Shown here: piece after piece, positions 6,180 through 7,254 of the stretch
How positions within the stretch are numbered: the stretch's first letter is position 1
Layout: each line of letters starts with the position of its first letter
Origin: Caulobacter sp.
Lineage (GTDB): Bacteria; Pseudomonadota; Alphaproteobacteria; Caulobacterales; Caulobacteraceae
Length of the DNA stretch: 7,254 bases
Assembly: GCA_014378155.1 (NCBI GenBank)
Contig: JACMOF010000501.1
Coordinates: 1 to 7,254, forward strand
Direction: 5' to 3'
Position numbers and translations under genes: made by a program
The notes under the pieces: model-generated
The model's database searches: none
What the model was told of the DNA's origin: nothing
What the model saw: the letters and a program-made list of their open reading frames with translations, nothing else

Positions 6180-7254
<1,075 letters not shown>

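Overview
The window looks like a chromosomal segment of a high-GC alphaproteobacterium, most likely Caulobacter or a close relative in the Caulobacterales. The grounds are the alphaproteobacterial character of the S12, S7, EF-G and EF-Tu sequences, the strong G/C third-position bias, and a dispersed intergenic repeat of a style common in this class. The genus is an inference from sequence character, not from a search.

The right part (about 2816 to 7254, plus strand) is the str operon: rpsL (S12), rpsG (S7), fusA (EF-G) and tuf (EF-Tu, cut off by the window end after about 358 codons). All four carry the expected catalytic or decoding residues and look functional. The regulatory spaces are more distinctive. 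There is a leader of about 200 nt before rpsL, only 12 nt between rpsL and rpsG, a perfect 14-bp hairpin between rpsG and fusA, and a spacer with two alternative foldings before tuf.

The left part (about 214 to 2718, minus strand) is divergent from the str operon and holds three tandem paralogous genes of a family I cannot name. Each encodes a protein of about 235-245 residues with a single N-terminal membrane anchor, a conserved [DE]RS[NS]D motif just after it, a proline-rich linker and a periplasmic domain with a Cys-X15-Cys pair. The first two in transcription order (2017-2718 and 1178-1888) share a second cysteine pair and an almost identical RK-x-Y C-terminus. The third (214-945) has lost that C-terminal module and ends in a charged helix. 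Two of the anchors carry Ser10 and His14 within the membrane segment, the same spacing as Ser16/His20 of TonB.

A 108-bp MITE-like repeat with CTAG ends and 11-bp terminal inverted repeats sits at 1074-1181. One end forms the stop codon of the middle paralogue. A second copy in inverted orientation starts at the left edge of the window (1-90), so the last paralogue is bracketed by inverted repeats. The most promising undescribed material is this three-gene family and the repeat element that has remodelled it; the str operon itself is conventional apart from its spacers.
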